Positions 6,473 through 13,641 are shown, counted from the first letter of the stretch. The stretch is DNA of 13,690 nucleotides from Eggerthellaceae bacterium UBA5808 (GCA_002417975.1 DIDE01000098.1:1-13690), one strand, 5' to 3'. Translations and numbers: made by a program. The notes: generated by a model not told the origin, from the letters alone.

Positions 6473-8116
6473 TTATTCCTTGTCCATAAGCGTAATCGTA
6501 AAATAGCTACGCTCATAAGGACGGTAGAATACCTGGCTTGAAACGACTTCTATATCATCTTCTGCATCAAGGTCGTCAACATCGGTAGGGCGCGAACCGT
6601 TAGTTGACTGTCCGAGTACCCAGAATTTACCATGATAGTCATTAAGCACCGTTTCCCACGTGGGGATACTCGTCAGTGTTGGACTATACGCCATATACGC
6701 GCGTTTCCAGTTTCCTGGCTGCCAATCAAGATAGTCTTGCGGTATGTCGGGGAGTTCGCATGCGGTTACGCCTTCGATGCCAATATCACTCGAAAGTACG
6801 AGTTCGCCTTCTGCAACATTATCTTCGAGGTAGTCGATAGGGGCCTGGTTGTCTGGGGAGTAGTCGTCCTGAACAATCAGTGCCTGATTGAGCAAACCAA
6901 GGCAGAAGAGCAGGGTGCATGCAGCTATTGATACTGATCGATTTCCTATACGGTGCAGAAGGCATGCAAGAGCGAAAAAGAGTGGTCCGATTGCGCAAAA
7001 CATATAGCGGAAGTACACCATAAAAGAATGCATAAGCATTGACGCAAGTGCTGCCATTACAAAAAGCCCAAGATACACGCCAAGGCCTAAAAAGCCAGGG
7101 AGATTTTCGGGTCGTGCGATGAACGCTCCCACGCGTTTATACCACGGTTCCGATCCATAATGTTTACGTACGATCGTTCGTTGTCTTTTAATATAGTGGT
7201 AAAGCCCTCTGGCGATACTTATAGCAAGGAATATTGCTGCTATAACAATTGCCCATACAATTATGACTGGCCCGATTCCATAATCGCCTGTCCAGGCAAA
7301 ATCAATCTGCATGGTAATGACGGGATAACGTATAAGCGAAATAAGCGTTCCAGGGAATTGGAATTTTGCCCAGTAGGTGTTTGATACGACGCCTAATTGA
7401 GAAGCAAGTGCAAAAAGCCAAGGAGTATAGCAAATTACTTGAACGATAGCTTGAATCCAAAAAATGCGAAGATCCTGTTTACGTTCGCGACGATGGAATA
7501 TAAGAAAAATTAACAGTCCAAGGTTGATGATAAAGGCGCACATGAGGCTGAAATAATGGAGATATGCTGCTGCAAGCGAACAGAGTGAAAAAAGGATCCA
7601 ATTGTGCGTAGTTGCTCGTTGAGTAGGGGAATCGGAGCTGTCAGATTTGTTACGCGAAATTCTGAATGCATAAATAAAGGCGAGCATTACCATGCATGAA
7701 GCCCAGGAATACATCCGGACTTCAATTGCAAGAAATGAGACGTAAGGAGTAAACAGCGCAAAGAACGTGAACAGTACGCCGGTTTCCCAGCCAAAATCAC
7801 GTCTGAGATGAGTGAAACCAAGTGTGGCAAGCGCAAGAGCTCCGCAGACAGTAAATATGCGGTATGCAGTAAGTCCGCCGCCTAAAAGGTGGATGATATG
7901 CAGCGCATAGTAATACAGAACAGGATGAACATCACCTGATCCGTAATTCCAAATTTCAGCGAATGAATGAGAAGCAATGCCAACCGAATAGCTTTCATCG
8001 AACCAAATGTTGTCATGAAACGCTCCTGACAGCATAAAGATCGCACCGATAACTAGAAGTCCGATGTGGAAGGCTTTTGATGAGAAGATCTGATAGCTTT
8101 TCGTCTTTATATCCAT
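6473..8116 (-). CDS. Membrane glycosyltransferase, family 39 / ArnT-like (GT-C fold)
   Basis: A 547-residue polytopic membrane protein with about 10-11 hydrophobic segments up to residue 415 and a soluble C-terminal part (about 416-547), probably outside the membrane. The first outer loop has NIWFDESYS with Asp40-Glu41, the catalytic acidic pair of the GT-C fold, and GDVHPVLYYY (61-70), the second signature of GT39/PMT_2 enzymes; YFRYMFCAIGP (368-378) fits the later conserved Arg-Tyr/Pro motif. Such enzymes transfer a sugar from a polyprenyl-phosphate donor to proteins, lipids or wall polymers; donor and acceptor cannot be told here. The ATG at 8116 has no visible ribosome site (upstream mRNA is AAGTTCCCCCT), which is unusual in this window. 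It stands alone, with no other envelope gene adjacent. Members of this superfamily are hard to separate, so the exact substrate class is open. Confidence 0.85.
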   Translation of the reverse strand: MDIKTKSYQIFSSKAFHIGLLVIGAIFMLSGAFHDNIWFDESYSVGIASHSFAEIWNYGSGDVHPVLYYYALHIIHLLGGGLTAYRIFTVCGALALATLGFTHLRRDFGWETGVLFTFFALFTPYVSFLAIEVRMYSWASCMVMLAFIYAFRISRNKSDSSDSPTQRATTHNWILFSLCSLAAAYLHYFSLMCAFIINLGLLIFLIFHRRERKQDLRIFWIQAIVQVICYTPWLFALASQLGVVSNTYWAKFQFPGTLISLIRYPVITMQIDFAWTGDYGIGPVIIVWAIVIAAIFLAISIARGLYHYIKRQRTIVRKHYGSEPWYKRVGAFIARPENLPGFLGLGVYLGLFVMAALASMLMHSFMVYFRYMFCAIGPLFFALACLLHRIGNRSVSIAACTLLFCLGLLNQALIVQDDYSPDNQAPIDYLEDNVAEGELVLSSDIGIEGVTACELPDIPQDYLDWQPGNWKRAYMAYSPTLTSIPTWETVLNDYHGKFWVLGQSTNGSRPTDVDDLDAEDDIEVVSSQVFYRPYERSYFTITLMDKE

Positions 8117-8205
8117 AGGGGGAACTTTAGGACATATTTATTCGCGCACGTACTATATCGAAAAGATTCCATGCAAAGAATGCGTTTTTGTTTATTGATG
8201 GTAAT

Positions 8206-8233
8206 TTTATACGGAGCATTTTGTTGTTTTCAG
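8206..8233 (-). promoter_or_regulatory. Candidate promoter of the glycosyltransferase gene
   Basis: Read on the minus strand, CTGAAA (8233-8228) and TATAAA (8211-8206) are separated by 16 bases, giving a reasonable -35/-10 pair. Transcription would start near 8199, leaving a leader of about 80 bases. The same region must also contain the plus-strand promoter of the Rrf2 gene, for which I see no good hexamers. Confidence 0.4.
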
Positions 8234-8284
8234 CAGCATACATGCGTATTCGTGCCATACTTTAGTAGAAGAAGGTGATTGTAC

Positions 8285-8716
8285 GTGAAGATATCAACCA
8301 AAGGCCGCTATGCACTTCGGCTTGCCATCGATGTGGCACGTTGGGGAACAACAGAACCAGTATCGCTGACAGAAACGGCAGAGCGTCAGGGAATTTCGGT
8401 CAAATACCTTGAGCAAATTGCTCGGAAAATGACTCATGCAGGAATTATACAGAGTACGAGGGGAGCGCATGGTGGGTATCAATTTGCCCGACCTACCGAT
8501 CAAGTAACTGCGGGTGATATCTTGCGTGTATGCGAAGGAGGCACTGCTCCCGTTGCCTGCCTTGAAGATGATTTTGGCCTTTGTCCTCGTCGGGGCGAAT
8601 GCGAAACGATCTCATTTTGGGAAGGACTTGACCAAGCCATCGAGAATTATGTTGACAGTGTCTCGATAGCTGATCTTGTTACTAATAGTGCTCATACAAG
8701 CGACAATGCTTGCTAA
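8285..8716 (+). CDS. Rrf2/IscR-family transcriptional regulator
   Basis: A 143-residue winged-helix regulator of the Rrf2 family. The N terminus MKISTKGRYALRLAIDVA is the family signature; the helix-turn-helix is at about 27-50 (SLTETAERQGISVKYLEQIA), followed by the wing STRGAHGGYQFARP (about 57-70). Three cysteines, C92-x7-C100-x5-C106, lie where family members bind an iron-sulfur cluster; C83 and a C-terminal C143 are additional. This suggests an Fe-S, redox or nitrosative-stress sensor, but the signal is not shown by sequence. The GTG at 8285 is chosen: it yields the family N terminus and is 7 bases after AAGGTG (8272-8277), whereas an in-frame TTG at 8279 is almost on top of that site. 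It converges with an Fe-S flavoprotein gene only 12 bases away. IscS/IscU genes are not adjacent, so a direct iscR role is unproven. Confidence 0.92.
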   Translation: MKISTKGRYALRLAIDVARWGTTEPVSLTETAERQGISVKYLEQIARKMTHAGIIQSTRGAHGGYQFARPTDQVTAGDILRVCEGGTAPVACLEDDFGLCPRRGECETISFWEGLDQAIENYVDSVSIADLVTNSAHTSDNAC

Positions 8717-8720
8717 AGTA

Positions 8721-8735
8721 GAAGTTCGTTACTTC
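8721..8735. repeat. Small hairpin at the convergent ends of the Rrf2 and EFR1-type genes
   Basis: GAAGT (8721-8725) and ACTTC (8731-8735) form a 5-bp stem over TTCGTT-like loop bases, followed on the plus strand by a T-rich stretch (CCTTTGTTTTT). It may be a weak terminator for the Rrf2 gene, but it overlaps the stop and last codons of the opposite gene, which constrains the sequence. Confidence 0.3.
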
Positions 8736-9835
8736 GTTCCTTTGTTTTTCTGAGTTTCAGAGGTATTGTCCACGCTATTTGTGTCGTCTGCATTACTTAC
8801 ACCATTAGTATCTTCTGGAAATTGACGTTTTCGCGCATTTTGCCTGCGCAGACGCTGGAGTGCAGCCGTCTTATCGGCATAAGGGTAGGTATGCTCTTTG
8901 CCTCGGCGAGCATGCGCCGTAAACGCGCTGATTCGTTGTCGTGCATTTTTGATGTTTGACTGACGCTTCTTATCTTTCTTAACGATCATCGGTATATATA
9001 CTGGCTCATCTGGGTCTTCTTCACCAAAGCGTACCGATGCATGAGGTGTGACGACCGATGCCATAACGGGGTTTAAATAACGCGAGCGACGTGCGGTCTT
9101 TTTCCCAAACTGACTTGCATTGCAAGGACAGCGATGGATGCAAGCAAGGCACTGTGTACATTCGTTTCCTTCCCATACGGGTGCACCCGATCGAAGCGAA
9201 ATGGTATTGGTTGGGCAAACGGCGACACAGATGCCACATCCATTACATAATTCACTATCAACATGAAAAGGTTCAACTGAATAGGATTTTGCGGATTTGT
9301 TGGTAAAGTGTGAGGCAATTGCACCGACGGTACCGCGGTGCTCTTGATGGACCATACGCTTGCCGTCAATATGATAGGCAACGTCCTTAATCTGACGATC
9401 CGCCTTTGCAAGAGCTTTTTCCTGCTTTGCGCCTTGAGCGGGCTCATACAGATATATGCAATTGCCAACCGTTTGAATTGAATACGATGCATCGAGGCGA
9501 ATGCTACGGTAATGGCTAAGTTCTTCTTCAAAGAAACGTGCAGCAGATCCAACTTCTGAACCACAGGTGATGACAACATAACAATAACCTGGAACAAAAG
9601 GTTTGCCGTTTCCCGTTATGAAGTGCACTTTCTTGATAAACTCATCGACAATGCGTGGCGTTGACCAGGCATACACAGGGAACACAAAGCCTAGATTTTC
9701 GCCCTGCTGCATAAAAAAATTATATGCGGAGCATTTTGTTGCATGCCCAATGTCACTGATGGTGTCTTTGGAGACAGCAGCGATTGAACGTGCAGCGGCG
9801 AGTGAATTTCCCGTAGCGGAGAAATAAAAGATCAT
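8729..9835 (-). CDS. EFR1-type flavodoxin/ferredoxin fusion protein
   Basis: A 368-residue electron-transfer protein combining an N-terminal flavodoxin-like domain (MIFYFSATGNSLAAA, phosphate loop SATGNS at 6-11; FPVYAWSTP around 52-60) with two [4Fe-4S] clusters: C197-x2-C200-x2-C203-x3-C207 (CNGCGICVAVCP) and C226-x2-C229-x2-C232-x3-C236 (CTQCLACIHRCP). This layout matches the EFR1 family, common in anaerobes; the physiological partner is usually unknown. The start is certain from the motif although AAGGAG (9856-9851) is 15 bases away, farther than usual. After the clusters comes a tail of about 110 residues: first very basic (KKDKKRQSNIKNARQR, RLRRQNARKRQ), then Asn/Asp/Thr/Ser-rich to the end, with no recognisable domain. 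It converges with the Rrf2 regulator gene; shared Fe-S chemistry hints at, but does not prove, a link. Confidence 0.9.
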   Translation of the reverse strand: MIFYFSATGNSLAAARSIAAVSKDTISDIGHATKCSAYNFFMQQGENLGFVFPVYAWSTPRIVDEFIKKVHFITGNGKPFVPGYCYVVITCGSEVGSAARFFEEELSHYRSIRLDASYSIQTVGNCIYLYEPAQGAKQEKALAKADRQIKDVAYHIDGKRMVHQEHRGTVGAIASHFTNKSAKSYSVEPFHVDSELCNGCGICVAVCPTNTISLRSGAPVWEGNECTQCLACIHRCPCNASQFGKKTARRSRYLNPVMASVVTPHASVRFGEEDPDEPVYIPMIVKKDKKRQSNIKNARQRISAFTAHARRGKEHTYPYADKTAALQRLRRQNARKRQFPEDTNGVSNADDTNSVDNTSETQKNKGTK

Positions 9836-10096
9836 AGTAGGCTAAGTCAGCTCCTTGTGCTGGGTGCTTTAAAACAGTGTACCTGTTCACGGCTGTATGA
9901 TGCATACCGAGAACGTGATGTATTCAATTTCAGTATAGATAATCTCGTCATTGGTGAAAGCGAAAATAGTGGACTTCCCGGTGAAGTTAAGGAAAAGATC
10001 ATAATGGTATAAAGCGGTATCAGCTTATTAGTTTTTGACATGGTAGACTGATTTATAAAAGAGAATGCGCGTGTGGATAATGTTTGGGAGGCTGTT
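9836..10096. promoter_or_regulatory. Divergent intergenic region of EFR1-type gene and recN
   Basis: This 260-base region must hold both promoters. For recN, an extended -10-like TGG-TATAAA lies at 10005-10013; a perfect TTGACA (10035-10040) is followed by TATAAA (10054-10059), but the 13-base spacer is too short. For the minus-strand gene, TATACT (9937-9932 on the reverse strand) is possible with no good -35. A near-palindrome GTGTAC-CT-GTTCAC (9877-9890, one mismatch) lies about 42-55 bases upstream of the EFR1-type start and could be an operator. No GAAC-N4-GTTC LexA-type box is visible. Confidence 0.35.
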
Positions 10097-11821
10097 GTGA
10101 TTGATGAATTGCATGTAAAGGATGTTGCTTTGATTCATGAGGCAACGCTTTATCCATCGCGCGGTTTAACGGTAATTTCGGGCGAAAGCGGTGCAGGTAA
10201 ATCTGCACTACTATCAGCACTTTCGTTGCTTATTGGCGAGAGGGGTGACGCTTCTCTTGTACGGGAAGGTGCTCACGAAATGATCGTTGAGGGGCGTTTT
10301 GTATGCTCGCATGCAAATAGTGAGTCGGCTCATGAATCTTGTGCAAAGGATCATACAAGTGAGCGAGATACGCTGACGGATGAGCATGAGTCCAATGATA
10401 CGGCAAAGGCCTGTGAAGCTGACGAGTCAATCGTACAACGAACGATTTCATCGGAGGGTCGATCGCGCGTTCATATCGATGGATCAATAGCTGGTGTGCG
10501 TCAGCTAGCGGACGATCTTGGATCTTCGGTTGATTTATGCGGTCAGCATGAGCACCAGCGTCTTATGCGGGTTGCTTCGCATCGTCGCATGCTTGATGCG
10601 TGGGCGGCTGATCAGGTGCTGCCTGCATATACGAAGTATCGTCAAGCGTTTCGTGCGGTTGAAGATGCGCGTGATCAACTTGATGCTGTTCGTGCGGCTG
10701 GATCGCTCGATAAAGAGCAACTCGAACAGGCACGTTTTGTTGTGCAACGTATTGATGAAGTCGATCCTCAAGAAGGAGAATACGAACAACTCCAGGCGGA
10801 TCTTCCTAAGGCGGAGCATGCCGAAGCTCTGTTGCAAGCTACGCATGATGCTCATGATGCGCTTTCCGCTGATGAAGGAACGCTTGATTTGCTTGATCGT
10901 GCGGCGTCTGAGCTTGAGGATATGGCATCGGTTGATCCAGCGCTTGGCGAGTCTGCGAAGAGCTTAAGGGATGCTTCGTATGTCATAGAAGATGTTGCGC
11001 GTGACATTCGCTCATACGGGGACGATGTTGATTTTGATGTGGAATCGCTCGGTGCTATGCAAGAGCGTATGAGCGCATTTCAGGGACTTTTGCGGTCATG
11101 GGGTCCGAATATGGATGATGTTATGGCTGCACGTCAGGAATCTGCTGAACTGCTTGATAGAGCGACAGATTCTGATAAAAATCTTGAGGCTGCGCAGGCA
11201 GCGCTTGATAAAGCGGAGGAGCGTCTTATTCCTGCAGCTGATAAGCTTCACGCAGCGCGATGTGCTGCGGCTCCTGACTTCTCTCAGGCGGTAACGGATC
11301 AGATGGCGCGTCTTGAGCTTGCTGATGCTGCATTAGTGTGTTCAGTTGATTCGCTTGACCGATCTGCTTGGACGCTACATGGCCCCGATTCGGTTGAGTT
11401 TCTTTTCCGCCCTGGCCTGGATATGAGCGCACGTCCGCTAACGAAAATCGCTTCTGGTGGTGAACTCAGCCGCGTAATGCTCGCTATTAAAGTGGTGCTT
11501 GGCGCCCATGACGATGTTGATACGCTTGTATTTGACGAAGTTGATGCAGGCATTGGCGGAACAGCTGCGCGTGCTTTAACTGATGTACTCGTTGATCTAT
11601 CGCATACGCATCAGGTAATTGTTGTAACGCATTTACCTCAAGTTGCTGTTGCTGGTGACACGCACTATAAGGTAAGTAAAACGCAGGGCGAGCACGTGCA
11701 GACCCAAGTTGCGCTTGTAGAAGGGAACGATCGTGTAAGCGAGATTGCCCGTATGCTGTCGGGCGATACCTCTGCGGCAACGATGACTCACGCACGGCAA
11801 TTGCTGGACGAACGCTCGTAA
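10097..11821 (+). CDS. recN: DNA repair protein RecN
   Basis: SMC-like ATPase of double-strand-break repair, 574 residues. The N-terminal ABC half has ISGESGAGKSALL (Walker A 29-36); the middle is coiled coil (about 145-410, Ala/Glu/Asp/Gln-rich); the C-terminal half has the ABC signature ASGGELSRVM (452-461), Walker B TLVFDEVDAGIGG with Asp480-Glu481, and VTHLPQVA. The GTG at 10097 gives the family start MIDELHVKDVALI and lies 5 bases after a perfect GGGAGG (10086-10091); a longer frame from GTG 10073 lacks a comparable site. Between strands of the N-terminal head (residues about 70-110) there is a polar, acidic, Ser/His/Asp-rich insert where typical RecN runs directly from VEGRF to the VQRTISSEGRSRV segment. 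The common actinobacterial neighbours tlyA and nadK are absent upstream. Confidence 0.96.
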   Translation: MIDELHVKDVALIHEATLYPSRGLTVISGESGAGKSALLSALSLLIGERGDASLVREGAHEMIVEGRFVCSHANSESAHESCAKDHTSERDTLTDEHESNDTAKACEADESIVQRTISSEGRSRVHIDGSIAGVRQLADDLGSSVDLCGQHEHQRLMRVASHRRMLDAWAADQVLPAYTKYRQAFRAVEDARDQLDAVRAAGSLDKEQLEQARFVVQRIDEVDPQEGEYEQLQADLPKAEHAEALLQATHDAHDALSADEGTLDLLDRAASELEDMASVDPALGESAKSLRDASYVIEDVARDIRSYGDDVDFDVESLGAMQERMSAFQGLLRSWGPNMDDVMAARQESAELLDRATDSDKNLEAAQAALDKAEERLIPAADKLHAARCAAAPDFSQAVTDQMARLELADAALVCSVDSLDRSAWTLHGPDSVEFLFRPGLDMSARPLTKIASGGELSRVMLAIKVVLGAHDDVDTLVFDEVDAGIGGTAARALTDVLVDLSHTHQVIVVTHLPQVAVAGDTHYKVSKTQGEHVQTQVALVEGNDRVSEIARMLSGDTSAATMTHARQLLDERS

Positions 11822-11839
11822 GGGCTCTTTAGCCGCTTA
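11819..11839. terminator. Bulged hairpin between convergent recN and cca
   Basis: TAAGGGCT (11819-11826), starting with the recN stop codon, pairs with AGCC-G-CTTA (11831-11839) as 8 base pairs with one bulged G and the loop CTTT. It fills most of the 30-base gap between convergent genes. No T-run follows on either strand, so its role in transcription termination is tentative. Confidence 0.35.
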
Positions 11840-11851
11840 ATTGTGTGCATG

Positions 11852-13210
11852 TTATATGTGCTGTTTGGCAAATGCGAGTAGCGCGTTGTGATCGTTAGGA
11901 AGGCGTCCATCAATTACCTCGTCAAGCAACTGATTAAGAAGCGTTCCAATTTGTGGTCCTGGCTGTACGCCTAATGCGAGTATATCCGACCCGCTCATAG
12001 CTAGATCCTTGAGCGAAAATGGTTGTTTTTCGGCAAGTATACGGTCAAGACAAAGGTTAAGATCGATCGCTTTCTGCATGCCTTTTTGACGATGTCCTTG
12101 TGCATGAGCACTTGCATCGCTGTGTTTGAGATTACAAAGTGCGCGGAATAAGTCTGGACGCTCATCAAGCTTACGAATCATTCGTTTAACGGCTTTTGGC
12201 TCAGGCTGTAAGTCGACATCGTGATAGGTCACCAAGAGTGCAACGTCGTGAGAAAAGCGGGGACTCATCTTAAGTCGTTTCATCGCCTGGCGTGCGAGTT
12301 CGGCACTGTATTTTGGATGACTGTAAAAGTGTCCAGCTCCGTCTTTGTCAGTGGAAAAGGCTTTGGGTTTTCCGAGGTCATGAAAGAGCGCTGCCCATCG
12401 CAGCAAAGGGGTCGGAGAGACTCCCTGTATGACATATGCAGTATGTTCAAGTACATCATAGCGATGATAGATTGTGTGCTGGTCAAATCCCTTTAGAGGG
12501 AGCAGCTCGGGGATTGTTTCGCCAAGTACGTCAATGTAGTTAACAAGAGCATCATGTATACCGCTGCTACAAAGAAGCTTTTCCCATTCTGCTCGTATGC
12601 GCTCAACGGCAATATGCTTAAGCAACTGTTTGGACTCATCCATGGCTTCTGCAGTAGATGGGTCAATCGTAAATTCAAGTTGCCCTGCAAATCGAACTGC
12701 TCGTATGATGCGAAGCGCGTCTTCACTCAAACGCTTATGAGGGTTGCCTACGCAGCGTATAAGATGTGCTGCTATATCAGCCTGTCCATGAAACGGATCG
12801 AACAGCCCGCGCTGTGGGTGGTATGCCATTGCATTAACGGTAAAATCTCGACGAGCGAGATCCTCTTTGATCGAATTAACAAAGGTTACATGATCGGGAT
12901 GGCGTGCATCAGAATATGTTCCATCGCTGCGATAAGTAGTAATTTCAAACGTGCGTGTGTCGACTTCGACAGTGATTGTTCCGTGCTTGACTCCCGTTTC
13001 GAAGGTACGATAACCGTTATCTTCGAAGATTTTTTGTACGTCTTGCCAATGCGCGCTCGTTGCAATATCAATGTCATTATAGGTGCGTCCCATGAGTGCA
13101 TCGCGAACGCATCCGCCTACAATCCATGCTTCTTTACTATTGCTTTCGAGCAGATTGAGCGCGGTGCAAGCTGATGTGGGGAGCGATATGTTAGCAGGAG
13201 TGCATTCCAT
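11852..13210 (-). CDS. cca: CCA tRNA nucleotidyltransferase with HD domain
   Basis: Adds or repairs the 3'-CCA end of tRNAs without a nucleic acid template; 452 residues, class II. Visible motifs: GGCVRDALMGR (32-42), catalytic carboxylates in DID (46-48), RRDFTVNAMA (120-129), and RLSEDALRIIRAVRFAG (160-176) for nucleotide recognition. A C-terminal HD domain follows (HRYDVLEHT; LFHDLGKP with His277-Asp278), which in some bacterial members gives phosphohydrolase activity. The start at 13210 is chosen because AAAGGTG (13222-13216 on the minus strand) lies 5 bases upstream; an in-frame ATG at 13228 has no ribosome site. It is convergent with recN and divergent from a small gene across a palindrome-rich region. 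A split into separate A- and CC-adding enzymes cannot be excluded from sequence alone, since no second copy would be expected in this window. Confidence 0.95.
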   Translation of the reverse strand: MECTPANISLPTSACTALNLLESNSKEAWIVGGCVRDALMGRTYNDIDIATSAHWQDVQKIFEDNGYRTFETGVKHGTITVEVDTRTFEITTYRSDGTYSDARHPDHVTFVNSIKEDLARRDFTVNAMAYHPQRGLFDPFHGQADIAAHLIRCVGNPHKRLSEDALRIIRAVRFAGQLEFTIDPSTAEAMDESKQLLKHIAVERIRAEWEKLLCSSGIHDALVNYIDVLGETIPELLPLKGFDQHTIYHRYDVLEHTAYVIQGVSPTPLLRWAALFHDLGKPKAFSTDKDGAGHFYSHPKYSAELARQAMKRLKMSPRFSHDVALLVTYHDVDLQPEPKAVKRMIRKLDERPDLFRALCNLKHSDASAHAQGHRQKGMQKAIDLNLCLDRILAEKQPFSLKDLAMSGSDILALGVQPGPQIGTLLNQLLDEVIDGRLPNDHNALLAFAKQHI

Positions 13211-13229
13211 CTCGTCACCTTTGAACATA

Positions 13230-13243
13230 GATAGTGAACTATC
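13230..13243. repeat. Palindrome GATAGT-GA-ACTATC in the cca 5' region
   Basis: Perfect 6-bp arms with a 2-base centre, 20-33 bases upstream of the cca start. The half-element ATAGTGAA (13231-13238) recurs inverted as TTCACTAT at 13284-13291. It could be an operator for cca or a short 5'-UTR structure. Confidence 0.5.
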
Positions 13244-13259
13244 GTATTGAATCGACGTT

Positions 13260-13282
13260 TTGTCTTAATCTTACTAAGACAA
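13260..13282. repeat. Perfect inverted repeat TTGTCTTA-N7-TAAGACAA
   Basis: Two 8-bp perfect arms (13260-13267 and 13275-13282) around ATCTTAC, midway between the divergent cca and small gene. Arm length and spacing suit a dimeric repressor binding two adjacent major grooves. I do not recognise the sequence as a known operator. Confidence 0.55.
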
Positions 13283-13310
13283 TTTCACTATAGCATGTTT
13301 GATGTTTTTC

Positions 13311-13334
13311 ATAGCATCTGTTGTAAGATGCTAT
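13311..13334 (+). repeat. Perfect 9-bp hairpin directly before the small gene's ribosome site
   Basis: ATAGCATCT (13311-13319) and AGATGCTAT (13326-13334) flank GTTGTA. The following base is 13335 and the ribosome site starts at 13336. A third copy of ATAGCAT lies at 13290-13296, 21 bases (two helical turns) upstream of the first arm. As DNA it could be an operator; as RNA it would be a hairpin abutting the ribosome site. A weak promoter TTGATG (13299-13304), 17-base spacer, TGTAAG (13322-13327) overlaps it. Confidence 0.55.
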
Positions 13335-13350
13335 CGGAGGTGTTCTCAGC

Positions 13351-13557
13351 ATGGTTCGGAAAGACAAACAACAAGTTTGCAACGGCGTTCATGAAGGATC
13401 TGGTGGGCATTCGATGACATGCTCCGCAGAGGTAAGAGAGAGAGTGTACTGGCTAGAACATGAGGAGTTCTGGAAAAGTACAGGTAACAATACGGTTGAG
13501 TTCACTAGCGATTGCCCCCAACGGGTAAAAGATAGCTATAAGCTTTGGAAGTCGTAG
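13351..13557 (+). CDS. Small protein of unknown function (68 residues)
   Basis: I do not recognise this protein. It is real by context: a perfect GGAGGTG (13336-13342) lies 8 bases before the ATG, and a strong terminator follows 27 bases after the stop. It is soluble, polar and slightly basic at both ends, with no signal peptide or membrane segment. The first third holds C10-x3-H14-x5-H20-x3-C24, a symmetrical Cys/His spacing that could bind zinc; C55 and H37 are further candidates. The second part (about residues 25-68) is rich in aromatic and charged residues (REVYW-like RERVYWLEHEEFWK, then VKDSYKLWKS) and could fold as a small helical domain. It is transcribed divergently from cca behind a palindrome-rich control region, so its expression is probably regulated. 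Metal binding is only inferred. Confidence 0.75.
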   Translation: MVRKDKQQVCNGVHEGSGGHSMTCSAEVRERVYWLEHEEFWKSTGNNTVEFTSDCPQRVKDSYKLWKS

Positions 13558-13583
13558 AGAAGTAAAACTAATTAGTTGTATGT

Positions 13584-13609
13584 AAGCCGCCCTTTGGGGC
13601 GGCTTTTTT
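13584..13609 (+). terminator. Rho-independent terminator of the small gene
   Basis: AAGCCGCCC (13584-13592) pairs with GGGCGGCTT (13597-13605) over 9 positions around the loop TTTG, and the T-run extends to 13609. It marks the small gene as a single-gene transcription unit. Confidence 0.93.
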
Positions 13610-13641
13610 GTTAGTCACATTTTGTTACATTTGAGCATAGG

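Noticed and set aside
9847..10041. 64-residue minus-strand open frame in the EFR1/recN gap
   Set aside because: It has no ribosome site, ends almost at the ribosome site of the EFR1-type gene, and has low-complexity Ser-rich content; it occupies the expected promoter region.
9836..10096. LexA (SOS) box upstream of recN
   Set aside because: I looked for GAAC-N4-GTTC and CTGT-N8-ACAG. The closest, GTGTACCTGTTCAC (9877-9890), has the wrong spacing and lies nearer the EFR1-type gene.
12554..13174. 206-residue open frame on the plus strand opposite cca
   Set aside because: It is fully antisense to conserved cca motifs, has no ribosome site, and its composition (many Cys, Ile, Arg) is that of a shadow frame.
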